Part shown: positions 1-8,468 of the stretch, piece after piece
Layout of the letters: each line of letters starts with the position of its first letter
Numbering within the stretch: the first letter of the stretch is position 1
NCBI RefSeq assembly: GCF_020991375.1
Contig: NZ_JAJLQZ010000009.1
Location: 1-64,000 of the forward strand
Origin: Glycomyces amatae
GTDB taxonomy: Bacteria; Actinomycetota; Actinomycetes; Mycobacteriales; Micromonosporaceae
Reading direction: 5' to 3'
Length of the DNA stretch: 64,000 nucleotides
Notes under the pieces: generated by a model
What the model saw: only the letters and a program-made list of their open reading frames with translations
Told to the model about the DNA's origin: nothing
The model's database searches: none
Position numbers and translations under genes: made by a program

Positions 1-213
1 GGACAGCAGCAGGTCCCGCAGCGCCGAGTAGCCGAAAGCGGAGCGGTGGAGGTTCCGTTCTTTCATCACGATGACGGCGGCGAGCACTTGGGCGTGCTGG
101 GCGTTGATCAGATCAGCGGCCGCATCGAGGGTGGCGCGCAGTTCCCGGGCTTGGGCGGCGCGGTCGGTGCCGATGAGAGAGGGAGCGTCGGGCGTAGTGG
201 TGGTGGTGTTCAT
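1..213 (-). CDS. Hypothetical protein, N-terminal fragment (possibly DUF222/HNH type)
   Basis: Only the first 71 codons are present; the gene runs off the left edge. The ATG is preceded by a GGGAGG ribosome binding site about ten bases upstream. The protein starts MNTTTTTPDAPSLIG and continues as an Ala/Leu-rich helix (ELRATLDAAADLINAQHAQ), then a segment with HRSAFGYSALRDLLLS. This resembles the N-terminus of actinobacterial DUF222 (13E12-repeat) proteins, which usually end in an HNH nuclease domain, but the diagnostic C-terminal half is outside the window. The reading frame is well supported; the family is a guess. Confidence 0.55.
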   Translation of the reverse strand, partial: MNTTTTTPDAPSLIGTDRAAQARELRATLDAAADLINAQHAQVLAAVIVMKERNLHRSAFGYSALRDLLLS

Positions 214-868
214 CGGGGGCTCGCCTCCCTTGCCGTGTCGCTGTGCTCGAATACTTGCCTGGTTGTCGGTGATGCCGTACTTCATCAATGGTGACAGGAC
301 GACTGCGGACTGTCATCGGTCGAAGGTATGAAAAACCGCCCGATCACCCCTAACTTTCGTCAGGGCCCCCTGCGACCCAACACGAACCACCACCCCCACC
401 GCACCCCCCGCACCCCGATTACCGCGGCCAGACGCCCGCCACCCCGCCCCGGGCACCCACCCACCTCTTCGTCGCCGCCCGTTCTGACCCCGACCCCCGC
501 GACCAGACGCCCACCACTCCACCCAGCCCCCAAGGGCACCCCACCGTCGCCGCCCGCTCTAACGCCGCGCCACTCCCACCTGCACCCCGAAGATCAACCA
601 GATCCGAATAGAACCTCTTCACCGCCGCCTGCTCTGACCGCGAGCACACCCATCCTGAAGTCGACGTTCCCGCCCGACGAAGACGATCCCCGCCGCCCAC
701 ACCGCACTCGCACGGCGACCCAACGCGCCACTCCGGCCAACCTCCGGACCCGCCACTCCGACCAACCTCCGGACCCGCCGCCCCGGACCCGCCATCCCAG
801 GCCCGACGACCCCGCCGCCATCCCAACTGAACCGCGTCGGGTCCAGGTGCGACGTCCAGGGAGGTCGG
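214..868. other. Gene-free C-rich stretch
   Basis: No convincing gene. From about 360 to 860 the plus strand is extremely C-rich, with runs of CCACC/CCGCC, so both strands stay open by composition alone. The conceptual proteins are Pro/Arg/His- or Gly/Arg-rich, with no domain and no credible ribosome binding site. Degenerate copies of CCGCCGCCCGYTCTGAC recur near 471, 547 and 623, and a perfect-period 25-bp duplication lies at 726-775, so part of the region grew by tandem duplication. Bases 214-316 probably carry the promoter of the leftward gene. Confidence 0.6.
726..775. repeat. 25-bp tandem duplication
   Basis: Two adjacent 25-bp units (726-750 and 751-775) differ at one position, a G/A change within the ACTCCGGCCAACCTCCGG core. 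A shortened third echo (CGGACCCGCCATCCC) follows. The repeat lies in the C-rich gene-free stretch. Confidence 0.75.
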
Positions 869-1414
869 TCAGGCGTCCCCGGCGGCCCGGTACCAGTCCG
901 CCCCGGCCTTCGCGACCGTCAGGACCCGGGTGACCGAGCCGTCCTCGTTGTCCTTGTCGCGCACGTGCTCGAAGCCGATCTTCGCCATCACCGCGAGGGA
1001 GCCCGTGTTCCCGGCCGCGACGGTCGCGTGGACCTCCTCCAGTCCGAGGCGGTCGAATCCGTAGGCGACGACCGCCTTCGCGAGTTCGGTGCCGAGTCCG
1101 CGGCCCCAGGCGTCGAACGCGAGCGCGTAGACCAGCTCGTGCCCGCCGGAGGTCTCGGTGGGCTTGATCTCGGCGTGCCCGATGTGGACGCCGTTCTCGC
1201 GGACCGCCCACACGTCGAACGCGCCCTTGTCGTAGACGTTCGAGAAGACCCGCCAGAACAGCGCCCTCACGTCCGCCTCGGGCTGGGGCCCGTCGCCGAT
1301 GTGGCGCGAGACCCGCTCGTCCATGAAGAGCGCGACGAAGTCCTCCTCGTCGGCGTGGACGTACCGCTCCAGCACGAGCCGCTCGCTGCGCAGCGTCGGT
1401 GACCCTGGTGTCAT
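869..1414 (-). CDS. GNAT-family N-acetyltransferase (RimJ/RimL-like)
   Basis: This 181-residue protein is the usual length for single-domain RimJ/RimL-type acetyltransferases, which move acetyl from acetyl-CoA to a protein N-terminus or small amine in the cytosol. The N-terminus RSERLVLERYVHADEEDF is the typical RimJ/L opening. The acetyl-CoA binding motif A is GRGLGTELAKAVV (about residues 107-119), followed by the conserved AGNTGSLAVMAKIGF segment. The ATG was chosen because it places this family N-terminus first; the frame stays open further upstream, but that part is antisense to the LacI gene. The substrate cannot be told. It lies in the same direction as the LacI gene, separated by 47 bp. 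Confidence 0.85.
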   Translation of the reverse strand: MTPGSPTLRSERLVLERYVHADEEDFVALFMDERVSRHIGDGPQPEADVRALFWRVFSNVYDKGAFDVWAVRENGVHIGHAEIKPTETSGGHELVYALAFDAWGRGLGTELAKAVVAYGFDRLGLEEVHATVAAGNTGSLAVMAKIGFEHVRDKDNEDGSVTRVLTVAKAGADWYRAAGDA

Positions 1415-1461
1415 GCCAACGGATTCTGGCAGCCGCGGCGACCGGCGACAACTGGTTTCCG

Positions 1462-2460
1462 CTACCGCAGCACCAGCGAGAACGGCACCTCGTGGTGGCC
1501 GGGCGCGGTGTCGTCCGGTTTCGCGATGATGTCGAGCACGCGGTTCGCCAGCGCCTCCCGGCCCGGCGCGACCGTGGAGAACGCCGGGATGGAGTACCGG
1601 CCGTCCGCGATGTCGTCGAAGCCCATGACGCGCACCTGGTCCGGGACGCTCAGCCCCCGCACCCCGAGCGCGTACATCGCGCCGAGCGCGAGCGAGTCGT
1701 TGAAGCACAGCAGCCCGTCGAACGCCGCCCCGGACTCGATCAGGCGCTGCGCGGCGCGCGACCCCTCCGCGCGGTTGAACTCCTGGACGTGCCCCATCAG
1801 GGCCTCGTCGAGGGCGAGGCCCGCCCGCCGCAGCGCCAGCGCGTAGCCGTCGAAGCGGTCGCGGGAGGTCTCGGTCGGCCCCTCGTCCTGGACGCCGATC
1901 GTGGCGATCCGCCTGCACCCCTGGGCGATCAGCTCGGCCGTGGCCGCCGCCGCGGCGGCGACGTTGTCGATCCCGACGTGGTGCTCCCGGTCCCCGGCGA
2001 CGCGCTCGCCGTGCTCGCCGACGAGGACGAGCGAGAGGTCGCGGCGCCGCTCGTCCACGTCCTCGGCCTCCAGGCCGAGCGGGCTCATGATCAGCCCGTC
2101 GATGGCGGGCAGGCGGACGCCGTCGAGCGCCTCCACCTCCCGCTCGCGCACCCCGCCGGTCTGCGACACGAGGACGGTGAGGTTCCGGTCGTGCGCGACG
2201 TCGACGAAGGCGGCGGCGAGCTCCGCGAAGTAGGGCTCGGCGAGGGTCGGCAGGGCCAGCGCCAGGACCCCGCTGGAGCCGCGGCGCAGCTGCCGCGCGG
2301 CCAGGTTCGGCCGGTAGCCGAGCTCGTCGATCGCCACGAGGACCTTCTCGCGGACCTCCGCGCCCACCCAGCCGGTGTTGTTCACGACGTTGGAGACGGT
2401 CTTGGGGCTGACGCCCACGCGCGCCGCGATGTCGGCGAGGGTGACACGAGTGCGCGCCAT
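1462..2460 (-). CDS. LacI-family transcriptional regulator (glycan locus A)
   Basis: A 332-residue LacI/GalR repressor. The N-terminal helix-turn-helix is TLADIAARVGVSPKTVSNVV (residues 7-26), followed by the hinge helix with NLAARQLRRG. A periplasmic-binding-protein-like effector domain fills the rest, ending with the FDDIADGRYSIPAFSTV segment typical of the family. It is divergent from the GH2 gene. A perfect 14-bp palindrome centred between the two genes and two related palindromes before the transporter operon make it the likely local repressor, relieved by an oligosaccharide or its breakdown product. The effector is not predictable from sequence. Start: ATG, with a GAAGAG-like site five bases upstream. 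Confidence 0.92.
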   Translation of the reverse strand: MARTRVTLADIAARVGVSPKTVSNVVNNTGWVGAEVREKVLVAIDELGYRPNLAARQLRRGSSGVLALALPTLAEPYFAELAAAFVDVAHDRNLTVLVSQTGGVREREVEALDGVRLPAIDGLIMSPLGLEAEDVDERRRDLSLVLVGEHGERVAGDREHHVGIDNVAAAAAATAELIAQGCRRIATIGVQDEGPTETSRDRFDGYALALRRAGLALDEALMGHVQEFNRAEGSRAAQRLIESGAAFDGLLCFNDSLALGAMYALGVRGLSVPDQVRVMGFDDIADGRYSIPAFSTVAPGREALANRVLDIIAKPDDTAPGHHEVPFSLVLR

Positions 2461-2525
2461 GGGTCTCTTCTCTGCGTGGAAGGGGCGGGATCGACGGTCT
2501 CGATCATAGCGGCCGGGGCTGATAC

Positions 2526-2539
2526 ATTCAACGTTGAAT
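2526..2539. promoter_or_regulatory. LacI operator between lacI-type gene and GH2 gene
   Basis: Perfect palindrome ATTCAACGTTGAAT in the divergent gap. Its core TTCAACGTTGAA matches the two palindromes at 4467-4509 (TTCAGCGTTGAA and TTCAACGCTGAA), so one regulator probably binds all three. It lies 26 bases before the GH2 start codon and 66 bases from the regulator start, suiting both autoregulation and repression. Confidence 0.8.
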
Positions 2540-2564
2540 TAAGCACCGTCAAGGAGTTTCGCGT

Positions 2565-4418
2565 ATGAGCACCCAGCCGACGACATTCGACATCCGGGCG
2601 AGCCGCCAGGAGGTCGCCAGGCCGCGCCCGCAGCTGCTGCGGGAGTCGTTCCTCGACCTGAGCGGCCAGTGGGGCTTCGCCCACGACGACGGCGACCGCG
2701 GCCTCGCCGAGCGGTGGTCCGACGGCCGCGCCCTGCCGCGGACGATCACCGTCCCCTTCCCCCCGGAGTCCTCCGCCTCCGGCGTCGGCGCCACCGGCTT
2801 CCACCCCGTCGTCTGGTACCGGCGCGAGCTCACCGCCGCCGACCTCGCCGCCGTCGGCCACGGGCCCGGCCGGCGCCTGCTGGTCCACTTCGGCGCCGTC
2901 GACTACCGCGCCCGCGTCTGGCTCGACGGCCGGGCCGTCGGGGAGCACGAGGGCGGGCACACGCCGTTCACCCTCGACCTCACCGACGACCTCCACGGCG
3001 AGCCCGACCGCCCGCACGTCCTGGTCGTCCGCGCCGAGGACGACCCCCGCGACGTCGCCCAGCCCCGCGGCAAGCAGGACTGGCGCGAAGCGCCGCACAG
3101 CATCTGGTACCACCGCACCACCGGCATCTGGCAGCCAGTGTGGCTCGAGTCGGTGCCCGATCTGCACGTCCGGAGCCTGCTCTGGACCTGCGACCTGACC
3201 CGCGGCACCGCCACCGCCGAAGTGGAGCTCAGCCGCCGGGCCGACGCCGCGGTGCGCGTCCGCATCGCCCACGAGGGCGCCGTCGTCGGCGAGGCCGAGG
3301 TGCGCGCCACCGGCACCCGCGCCAGCGTGACCGTGCCGCTCGCGGGGCAGGACAACGGCCAGGAGTACGAGCGGCTGCTGTGGCGGCCCGGCTCGCCGGT
3401 CCTCCTCGACGCCTGGGTCGGCGTCGAGGCCGAGGGCCGGACCGAGGACGTCGTGGCGAGCTACCTGGGCCTGCGCTCGGTCCGCGTGGACGACGGCCAG
3501 TTCCTCCTCAACGACCGCCCCGTCGTGCTCCGCTCGGTGCTCAGCCAGGGCTACTGGCCCGAGTCGCACCTCGCCGCCCCCTCGGAGCACGCGCTGCGGC
3601 GCGAGGCCGAGCTGATCGCCGAGCTCGGCTTCAACGCCGTGCGCGTCCACCAGAAGGTCGAGGACCCGCGCTTCCTGTACCACGCCGACCGGCTCGGCCT
3701 GCTGGTCTGGGGCGAGATGGCGGCGACCTACGCCTTCTCGCGCGACTCGGTCGCCCGCACCGCGGCCGAGTGGACCGAGGCGGTGCGGCGCGACGCCTCC
3801 CACCCCTCGATCGTGACCTGGGTGCCGCTGAACGAGAGCTGGGGCGTGCAGCACCTCGCGACCCGGGCGGACCAGCGCGCCTTCGCCGAGGCGCTCTACC
3901 ACCTGACCAAGGCGCTCGACCCCACCCGCCCGGTCGTCTCCAACGACGGCTGGGAGCTCGGCACCTCCGACCTGTGGACCCTGCACGACTACGAGTCCGA
4001 CGGCGGCGTGCTCGCCGCCCGCTACGACGTGCCGGTCGAGGAGCTGCGCGCGTACCTCAACGGCACCGGGCCGGTGGGCCGCCGGGTGCGCCTCGCCGGG
4101 ACGTCCGACCGCGGCGAGCCGGTCATGCTCACCGAGTTCGGCGGCGTGAAGTGGTCGAAGGGCCCCGAGGCCGAGGACGCCTGGGGCTACTCCGAGGCGG
4201 GCAGCGCCGAGGACTTCGAGCGCCGCGTCGGCGACATCCTCCGCGCGGTCCAGCGCGGGTCGATCGGCCACGGCGGCCGCCGCCACGGCCTCGCCGGCTG
4301 GTGCTGGACGCAGCTGACCGACACCCTCCAGGAGGCGAACGGCCTGCTCACCGAGGACCGCGAGCCGAAACTGCCGATCGAGCAGCTGCGGAAACTGATC
4401 CTCGGACACGCGGACTGA
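2565..4418 (+). CDS. Glycoside hydrolase family 2 protein
   Basis: A 617-residue cytosolic glycosidase with no signal peptide. The order is the GH2 pattern: a sugar-binding jelly-roll domain (about 30-190, including SGQWGF and HSIWYHRTTGIWQPVWLE), an immunoglobulin-like domain (about 195-300) and a TIM barrel (about 300-617). The acid/base is E424 in PLNESWG and the nucleophile E524 in MLTEFGG. GH2 covers beta-galactosidase, beta-glucuronidase and beta-mannosidase, among others, and the exact specificity cannot be assigned. The neighbouring importer and GH67/GH43 enzymes suggest it trims imported plant oligosaccharides. AAGGAG lies eight bases before the ATG. Confidence 0.9.
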   Translation: MSTQPTTFDIRASRQEVARPRPQLLRESFLDLSGQWGFAHDDGDRGLAERWSDGRALPRTITVPFPPESSASGVGATGFHPVVWYRRELTAADLAAVGHGPGRRLLVHFGAVDYRARVWLDGRAVGEHEGGHTPFTLDLTDDLHGEPDRPHVLVVRAEDDPRDVAQPRGKQDWREAPHSIWYHRTTGIWQPVWLESVPDLHVRSLLWTCDLTRGTATAEVELSRRADAAVRVRIAHEGAVVGEAEVRATGTRASVTVPLAGQDNGQEYERLLWRPGSPVLLDAWVGVEAEGRTEDVVASYLGLRSVRVDDGQFLLNDRPVVLRSVLSQGYWPESHLAAPSEHALRREAELIAELGFNAVRVHQKVEDPRFLYHADRLGLLVWGEMAATYAFSRDSVARTAAEWTEAVRRDASHPSIVTWVPLNESWGVQHLATRADQRAFAEALYHLTKALDPTRPVVSNDGWELGTSDLWTLHDYESDGGVLAARYDVPVEELRAYLNGTGPVGRRVRLAGTSDRGEPVMLTEFGGVKWSKGPEAEDAWGYSEAGSAEDFERRVGDILRAVQRGSIGHGGRRHGLAGWCWTQLTDTLQEANGLLTEDREPKLPIEQLRKLILGHAD

Positions 4419-4430
4419 AACCGAGCCGTT

Positions 4431-4445
4431 GCCCCTCCGAGGGGC
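4431..4445 (+). terminator. Short hairpin after GH2 gene
   Basis: GCCCCT-CCG-AGGGGC forms a six-base-pair stem 12 bases after the GH2 stop, with no T tract. It is at best a weak terminator before the transporter operators. Confidence 0.35.
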
Positions 4446-4466
4446 GTATGGTAGCGTCACGCCAAT

Positions 4467-4509
4467 AGTTCAGCGTTGAACTGGATTCGCCTTAGTTCAA
4501 CGCTGAACT
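4467..4509. promoter_or_regulatory. Paired LacI operators before ABC transporter operon
   Basis: Two 16-bp near-palindromes, AGTTCAGCGTTGAACT (4467-4482) and AGTTCAACGCTGAACT (4494-4509), are exact reverse complements of each other with centres 27 bp apart. They share the TTCAnCGnTGAA core with the operator at 2526. They sit 44-86 bp before the binding-protein start codon, where bound repressor would cover a promoter. The spacing, about 2.5 helical turns, would put two dimers on opposite faces unless they loop. Confidence 0.82.
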
Positions 4510-4552
4510 ACCCCCAGGAGGGCGGCACACCTCCGCACGATGAGGAGAATCC

Positions 4553-5845
4553 ATGCCGAAAATGAAGATCGCGGCAGCACTGGGCACCACGGCGGTGCTC
4601 GGACTGGCCGCCTGCTCGAGCGGCGGCGCGCCCCACGACGCCGCCACGACCTTCGCCCCCGACACGGAAGCGGAGATCACCTTCACCTGGTGGGGGAACG
4701 AGGAGCGCGCCGACTGGTTCGAGCAGGCCCTCGACCTGTTCAACGAGGAGTACCCCAACGTCGAGGTGGTGCGGAACTTCAACGCGTGGGGCGACTACTG
4801 GACCGCGCGCAACACCGAGGCCGCCGGCCAGGCCCTCCCCGACGTGCTCATGATGGACGCCGGCTACCTCGGCGAGTACGCGGAGAAGGGGCTCTTCCTC
4901 GACCTCGAGCCGTGGAACGGCGGCCTGCTCGACACCGAGGGGTACGCCGACACCCTGCTCGAGTCCGGCACCGTCAACGACCAGCTCGTCGGCGTCCCGA
5001 TGGGCTACAACGCCTGGTCCATGATGTACAACAAGGACCTGCTCGACGAGCTCGGCGTCCCCTACCCGACCGACGACATGACCCTCGACGAGCTCGAGGC
5101 GTACGTCCTCCAGGTCAACCAGGCCGGCGCCGCCCACGACCCCCAGATCTACGGCGCCTCGGACTACACCGGCAGCTTCCCCGGGTTCATCTACCACCGG
5201 ATGCAGCAGGACGAGCCGGTGTTCACCGAGGACGGCGGGCCCGCCTTCGAAGAGGGCGACGTCGTCGACTACCTCGACTCGGTCGCGGGCCTGCGCGACG
5301 CGGGCGACTTCTACCCCGTCGAGCGGACCGTCGCACTCGATCCGCTCGGCGGCTTCCTCGGCGGCGAGGCCGCGCTCTGGTTCAACTTCTCCACCACCGT
5401 GGCGCAGGCCATGAGCGACATCGGCACCGAGAACATCGGCATGGTCCAGGCCCCCACCGAGGACGGCACGCACGTGCTCGCCGACCACCCCAGCATGCTG
5501 CTGAGCGTCGCCGCCAACACCGACCAGCCCGACGCCTCCGCCGTCCTGGTCGACTTCCTCGCCAACTCGCCCGAGGTCAAGGCGATCTTCGGCGCGTCCC
5601 TCGGCGCGCCCCCCACCGAGGCGGGCCGCGAGGCCGTCGAGCAGTCCACCTCGGACTCCGTCGACTTCGGCTACCTCGACGCGATCGCCGACGAGATCAC
5701 CGAGCCCTACCCGCTGCTGCCCTCCGGGTACGGCTCCATCGAGGCCAAGTGGGGCGAGCTGCACGAGCAGCTGCTCTACGGCGACATCACCACCGAGCAG
5801 CTCGCGGAGGAGCTGTTCTCCGAGATGGACCTGCTCCTCGGATGA
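4553..5845 (+). CDS. Sugar ABC transporter substrate-binding lipoprotein (locus A)
   Basis: A 430-residue extracellular solute-binding protein of the carbohydrate (CUT1) group. The signal peptide ends in lipobox LAAC, with Cys21 as the lipidated residue, so the mature protein is tethered outside the membrane. The typical motifs are ITFTWWGNEERADWF near the N-terminus, LPDVLMMDAGYLGEYAEKG, and MMYNKDLLDELGV. It delivers an oligosaccharide to the two permeases that follow. It is the first gene after the paired operators, with GATGAGG as the likely ribosome binding site. The ligand is unknown, probably a xylan- or pectin-derived oligosaccharide given the GH67 and GH43 neighbours. Confidence 0.93.
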   Translation: MPKMKIAAALGTTAVLGLAACSSGGAPHDAATTFAPDTEAEITFTWWGNEERADWFEQALDLFNEEYPNVEVVRNFNAWGDYWTARNTEAAGQALPDVLMMDAGYLGEYAEKGLFLDLEPWNGGLLDTEGYADTLLESGTVNDQLVGVPMGYNAWSMMYNKDLLDELGVPYPTDDMTLDELEAYVLQVNQAGAAHDPQIYGASDYTGSFPGFIYHRMQQDEPVFTEDGGPAFEEGDVVDYLDSVAGLRDAGDFYPVERTVALDPLGGFLGGEAALWFNFSTTVAQAMSDIGTENIGMVQAPTEDGTHVLADHPSMLLSVAANTDQPDASAVLVDFLANSPEVKAIFGASLGAPPTEAGREAVEQSTSDSVDFGYLDAIADEITEPYPLLPSGYGSIEAKWGELHEQLLYGDITTEQLAEELFSEMDLLLG

Positions 5846-5913
5846 CCACCCGCGGCGGCCCGGGCCCCCGCCCGGGCCGCCCTCAACCCCTTCGGCTCAA
5901 AGGAGGTCGGCAT

Positions 5914-6858
5914 ATGGCCGGAACGACTATCGCGCGAGACCCCGTCCGCGCCCGGGCGCGGCGGCGCCGGGACCGCTCGACTCGCGCCGGGTACGCGTTC
6001 CTGTCCCCGTGGCTCATCGGGTTCTTCGGACTCACCGCCGGACCGATGATCGCGTCACTGTACCTGTCGTTCACCGACTACAACCTGTTCACGCCCCCGG
6101 TCTTCACCGGCCTCGAGAACTACCAGCGGCTCCTGACGGACTCGAACTTCCTCCAGGCCGCCAAGGTCACCGCCCTGTACGTGGTCTTCGGGACCCCCAT
6201 CAAGCTCGCGGCCGCGCTGGCGATCGCCATGCTCCTGCACAACTCCCGCCGCGGCCAGGGGTTCTACCGCTCGGCGTACTACCTGCCCTCGCTCATCGGC
6301 GGCAGCGTGTCGATCGCGATCGTCTGGAAGGCGATGTTCATCGACGAGGGCATCGTCGCCCAGGTCGGCGAGGTCTTCGGCGGCGCTCCCGCCGCCGACG
6401 GCGGCTGGGTCGGCGACCCCGGCCGCACGCTCCCGATGCTCGTCCTGCTCACCGTGTGGCAGTTCGGGGCGCCCATGGTCATCTTCCTGGCGGGCCTCAA
6501 GCAGGTGCCCACCGAGATGTACGAGGCGGCCGAAGTGGACGGCGCCGGACCGGTCCGCCGGTTCTGGAGCGTCACCGTCCCGCTGCTCTCGCCGGTGCTG
6601 TTCTTCAACCTCCTGCTGGAGACGATCCACGCGTTCCAGATCTTCAACTCCGCGTTCATCATCTCCAACGGCTCGGGCGGCCCCGCCCAGTCGACCCTGT
6701 TCTACACGCTCTACCTCTACTTCCGCGGCTTCCGGGACTTCCAGATGGGCTACGCCTCGGCGATGGCCTGGGTCCTGGTGATCGTGGTCGGGCTGGTCAG
6801 CCTCCTGCTGTTCCGCAGCTCGAAGTCGTGGGTGCACTACTCGGGAGACGACAAATGA
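5914..6858 (+). CDS. Sugar ABC transporter permease 1 (MalF-like, locus A)
   Basis: A 314-residue inner-membrane permease with about six helices. The first is SPWLIGFFGLTAGPMIASLYLS, followed by the FTGLENYQRLL segment usual in MalF/UgpA-type subunits. The EAA loop that contacts the ATPase is EAAEVDGAGPVRRFWSVTVP. The ATG was chosen for the strong AAAGGAGG site seven bases upstream; the frame is open far upstream but overlaps the binding-protein gene. It pairs with the next gene to form the channel. No ATPase gene is present in the operon. Confidence 0.93.
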   Translation: MAGTTIARDPVRARARRRRDRSTRAGYAFLSPWLIGFFGLTAGPMIASLYLSFTDYNLFTPPVFTGLENYQRLLTDSNFLQAAKVTALYVVFGTPIKLAAALAIAMLLHNSRRGQGFYRSAYYLPSLIGGSVSIAIVWKAMFIDEGIVAQVGEVFGGAPAADGGWVGDPGRTLPMLVLLTVWQFGAPMVIFLAGLKQVPTEMYEAAEVDGAGPVRRFWSVTVPLLSPVLFFNLLLETIHAFQIFNSAFIISNGSGGPAQSTLFYTLYLYFRGFRDFQMGYASAMAWVLVIVVGLVSLLLFRSSKSWVHYSGDDK

Positions 6859-7763
6859 GCATTGCGACCGCACAGCCGCAGGCCGAACGGCAGCGCCGCT
6901 CCGCCGTGCTCCGGAAGCGGGCCAGGGCGCGCCGCGCCGGCGGGTCGGTTCTGTTCCACCTCTTCTCGCTGGCCGTGCTCATCGTCATCCTCTACCCCGC
7001 GGTGTGGATGCTCATGAGCTCCTTCAAGCCCAGCAACGAGATCATCGGCTCGGTGAGCCTCGCCCCCACCGGCGGCGGGTTCCAGAACTACGCGACGGCG
7101 CTCGAGGGCATCGGCGGGATCTCGTTCTGGACCTTCGTGGTGAACTCGCTGATCCTCGCCGTCGGCTCGGTGGTCGGCATCCTGCTGTCGTGCTCGTTCG
7201 CGGCCTACGCGTTCGCGCGGGTCAGGTTCCGCGGGCGGAACCTGTTCTTCGTGTGCATGATCGCCACGATGCTCCTGCCGTTCCACGTCGTGATCATCCC
7301 GCAGTACATCGTGTTCAACAACCTCGGCATGATCAACACCTACTGGCCGCTGCTGCTGGGCAAGTTCCTGGCCACGGAGTCGTTCTTCGTGTTCCTGATG
7401 ATCCAGTTCATCCGCGGGCTGCCGCGCGAGCTGGACGAGGCGGCGGTCATCGACGGCGCCGGGCACCCGCGGATCTTCTTCTCGATCATCCTCCCGCTCA
7501 TGAAGCCCGCGCTGGTCACCAGCTCGATCTTCGCCTTCATCTGGTCGTGGAACGACTTCTTCGGGCCGCTGCTGTACCTCAAGGAGCCCGGCATGTACAC
7601 GATGCCGCTCGCCCTGCGCCTGTACGTGGACCAGACGTCGACGAGCGACTACGGCGCCCAGATGGCCATGGCCATCCTCGCCCTCCTGCCGGTCCTGCTG
7701 TTCTTCTTCGCCTTCCAGCGTCAGCTGGTCGGCGGCGTCGCGACCCAGGGGCTGAAGGGATGA
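6855..7763 (+). CDS. Sugar ABC transporter permease 2 (MalG-like, locus A)
   Basis: A 302-residue MalG-type permease that starts in an ATGA overlap with permease 1, so the two are translationally coupled. The helices include LFSLAVLIVILYPAVWMLMS near the N-terminus. The EAA loop is ELDEAAVIDGAGHPRIFFSI, followed by PALVTSSIFAFIWSWNDFFGPL, a conserved MalG-family segment. With permease 1 it forms the transmembrane pore of a CUT1 importer. The ATP-hydrolysing subunit must be supplied from elsewhere, as with MsiK in Streptomyces. Confidence 0.93.
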   Translation: MSIATAQPQAERQRRSAVLRKRARARRAGGSVLFHLFSLAVLIVILYPAVWMLMSSFKPSNEIIGSVSLAPTGGGFQNYATALEGIGGISFWTFVVNSLILAVGSVVGILLSCSFAAYAFARVRFRGRNLFFVCMIATMLLPFHVVIIPQYIVFNNLGMINTYWPLLLGKFLATESFFVFLMIQFIRGLPRELDEAAVIDGAGHPRIFFSIILPLMKPALVTSSIFAFIWSWNDFFGPLLYLKEPGMYTMPLALRLYVDQTSTSDYGAQMAMAILALLPVLLFFFAFQRQLVGGVATQGLKG

Positions 7764-8392
7764 GCGCGCACGGCGGCCCCGCCGGTCCCGGACGCGGGGA
7801 GACGCCCGAGTCCCGCGGGGCCGAACGCCTCCTCCGGTTCGGCGGCGGGTCCGTCGCCCTCTTCGGCGAGATGATCGTGGTCGGGCTCGTCGTGACCGCG
7901 CTGTCGCTGCCCCTGGTGACGGCCGTCCCCGCGATCGCCGCGGGGACCCGCCACCTGGACCGCCACCTCGCCGACCGCAGCGACGGCCTGAACGAGCTGC
8001 TGTCCTGCGCCTGGCGCGCGGTCAAGGGCGGCTGGCTCGCGGGCGCCGCCGTCGCGCTGGTGGTGGGCTTGCTCGGCCTCAACGTCGCACTCGGCGTCCA
8101 GGGCCTGGTCCCCGGCGGCACGCCGCTGGCGGTCGTCAGCGGCCTCTTCGCCGCGGTGATCGCGGTGGTCGCCGTCCGCGCGGCGTCCCTGTGGGAGCCC
8201 GGGGCCGACTGGCGCGAGCTGCTGCGCGACGCCGCCGCCCTGACCACCGTCGACCCCGTCGGCACCGCCTATGTCCTCATCGGACTCGGCGTGGGCGGCG
8301 TGGTGGCGTGGATGTTCCTGCCGCTCATCGTCATCACGCCGGGGATGCTCGCCGTCGCCATGCTCGCCGCCCGGCGCCGCGCCTACGCCTGA
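7760..8392 (+). CDS. YesL/DUF624-like membrane protein
   Basis: A 210-residue integral membrane protein with about five or six hydrophobic segments (GEMIVVGLVVTALSLPLVTAVPAIAAGTRHL, WLAGAAVALVVGLLGLNVAL and others). It begins in an ATGA overlap with permease 2, so it belongs to the operon. The length, the LSLPLVTAVPA segment and its place behind carbohydrate ABC permeases match the YesL/DUF624 family, which commonly accompanies sugar importers but has no settled function. It could stabilise the importer or act as an accessory permease subunit; that is inference. Confidence 0.75.
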   Translation: MSAHGGPAGPGRGETPESRGAERLLRFGGGSVALFGEMIVVGLVVTALSLPLVTAVPAIAAGTRHLDRHLADRSDGLNELLSCAWRAVKGGWLAGAAVALVVGLLGLNVALGVQGLVPGGTPLAVVSGLFAAVIAVVAVRAASLWEPGADWRELLRDAAALTTVDPVGTAYVLIGLGVGGVVAWMFLPLIVITPGMLAVAMLAARRRAYA

Positions 8393-8468
8393 ACCGCCGC
8401 GAACGCACCCCGGCCCGCCGACCGGCATGCGAAGGCACACCGAGCCGACCGATCCCCGACCTTCAAGA

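Noticed and set aside
328-933. Pro/Arg-rich plus-strand frame in the C-rich region
   Set aside because: Low-complexity translation of CCACC/CCGCC runs without ribosome binding site; it runs into the 3' end of the acetyltransferase gene.
2382-4460. Long minus-strand open frame opposite the GH2 gene (692 codons)
   Set aside because: Antisense shadow created by high third-position GC. The protein is Val/Gly/Ala/Arg-rich with no domain, and the plus strand has a clear GH2 enzyme with catalytic residues.
4540-5913. Extended N-terminus for permease 1 of locus A
   Set aside because: The frame is open through the binding-protein gene, but that part is an Arg/Pro-rich shadow. The ATG at 5914 has a strong ribosome site and gives a normal permease N-terminus.
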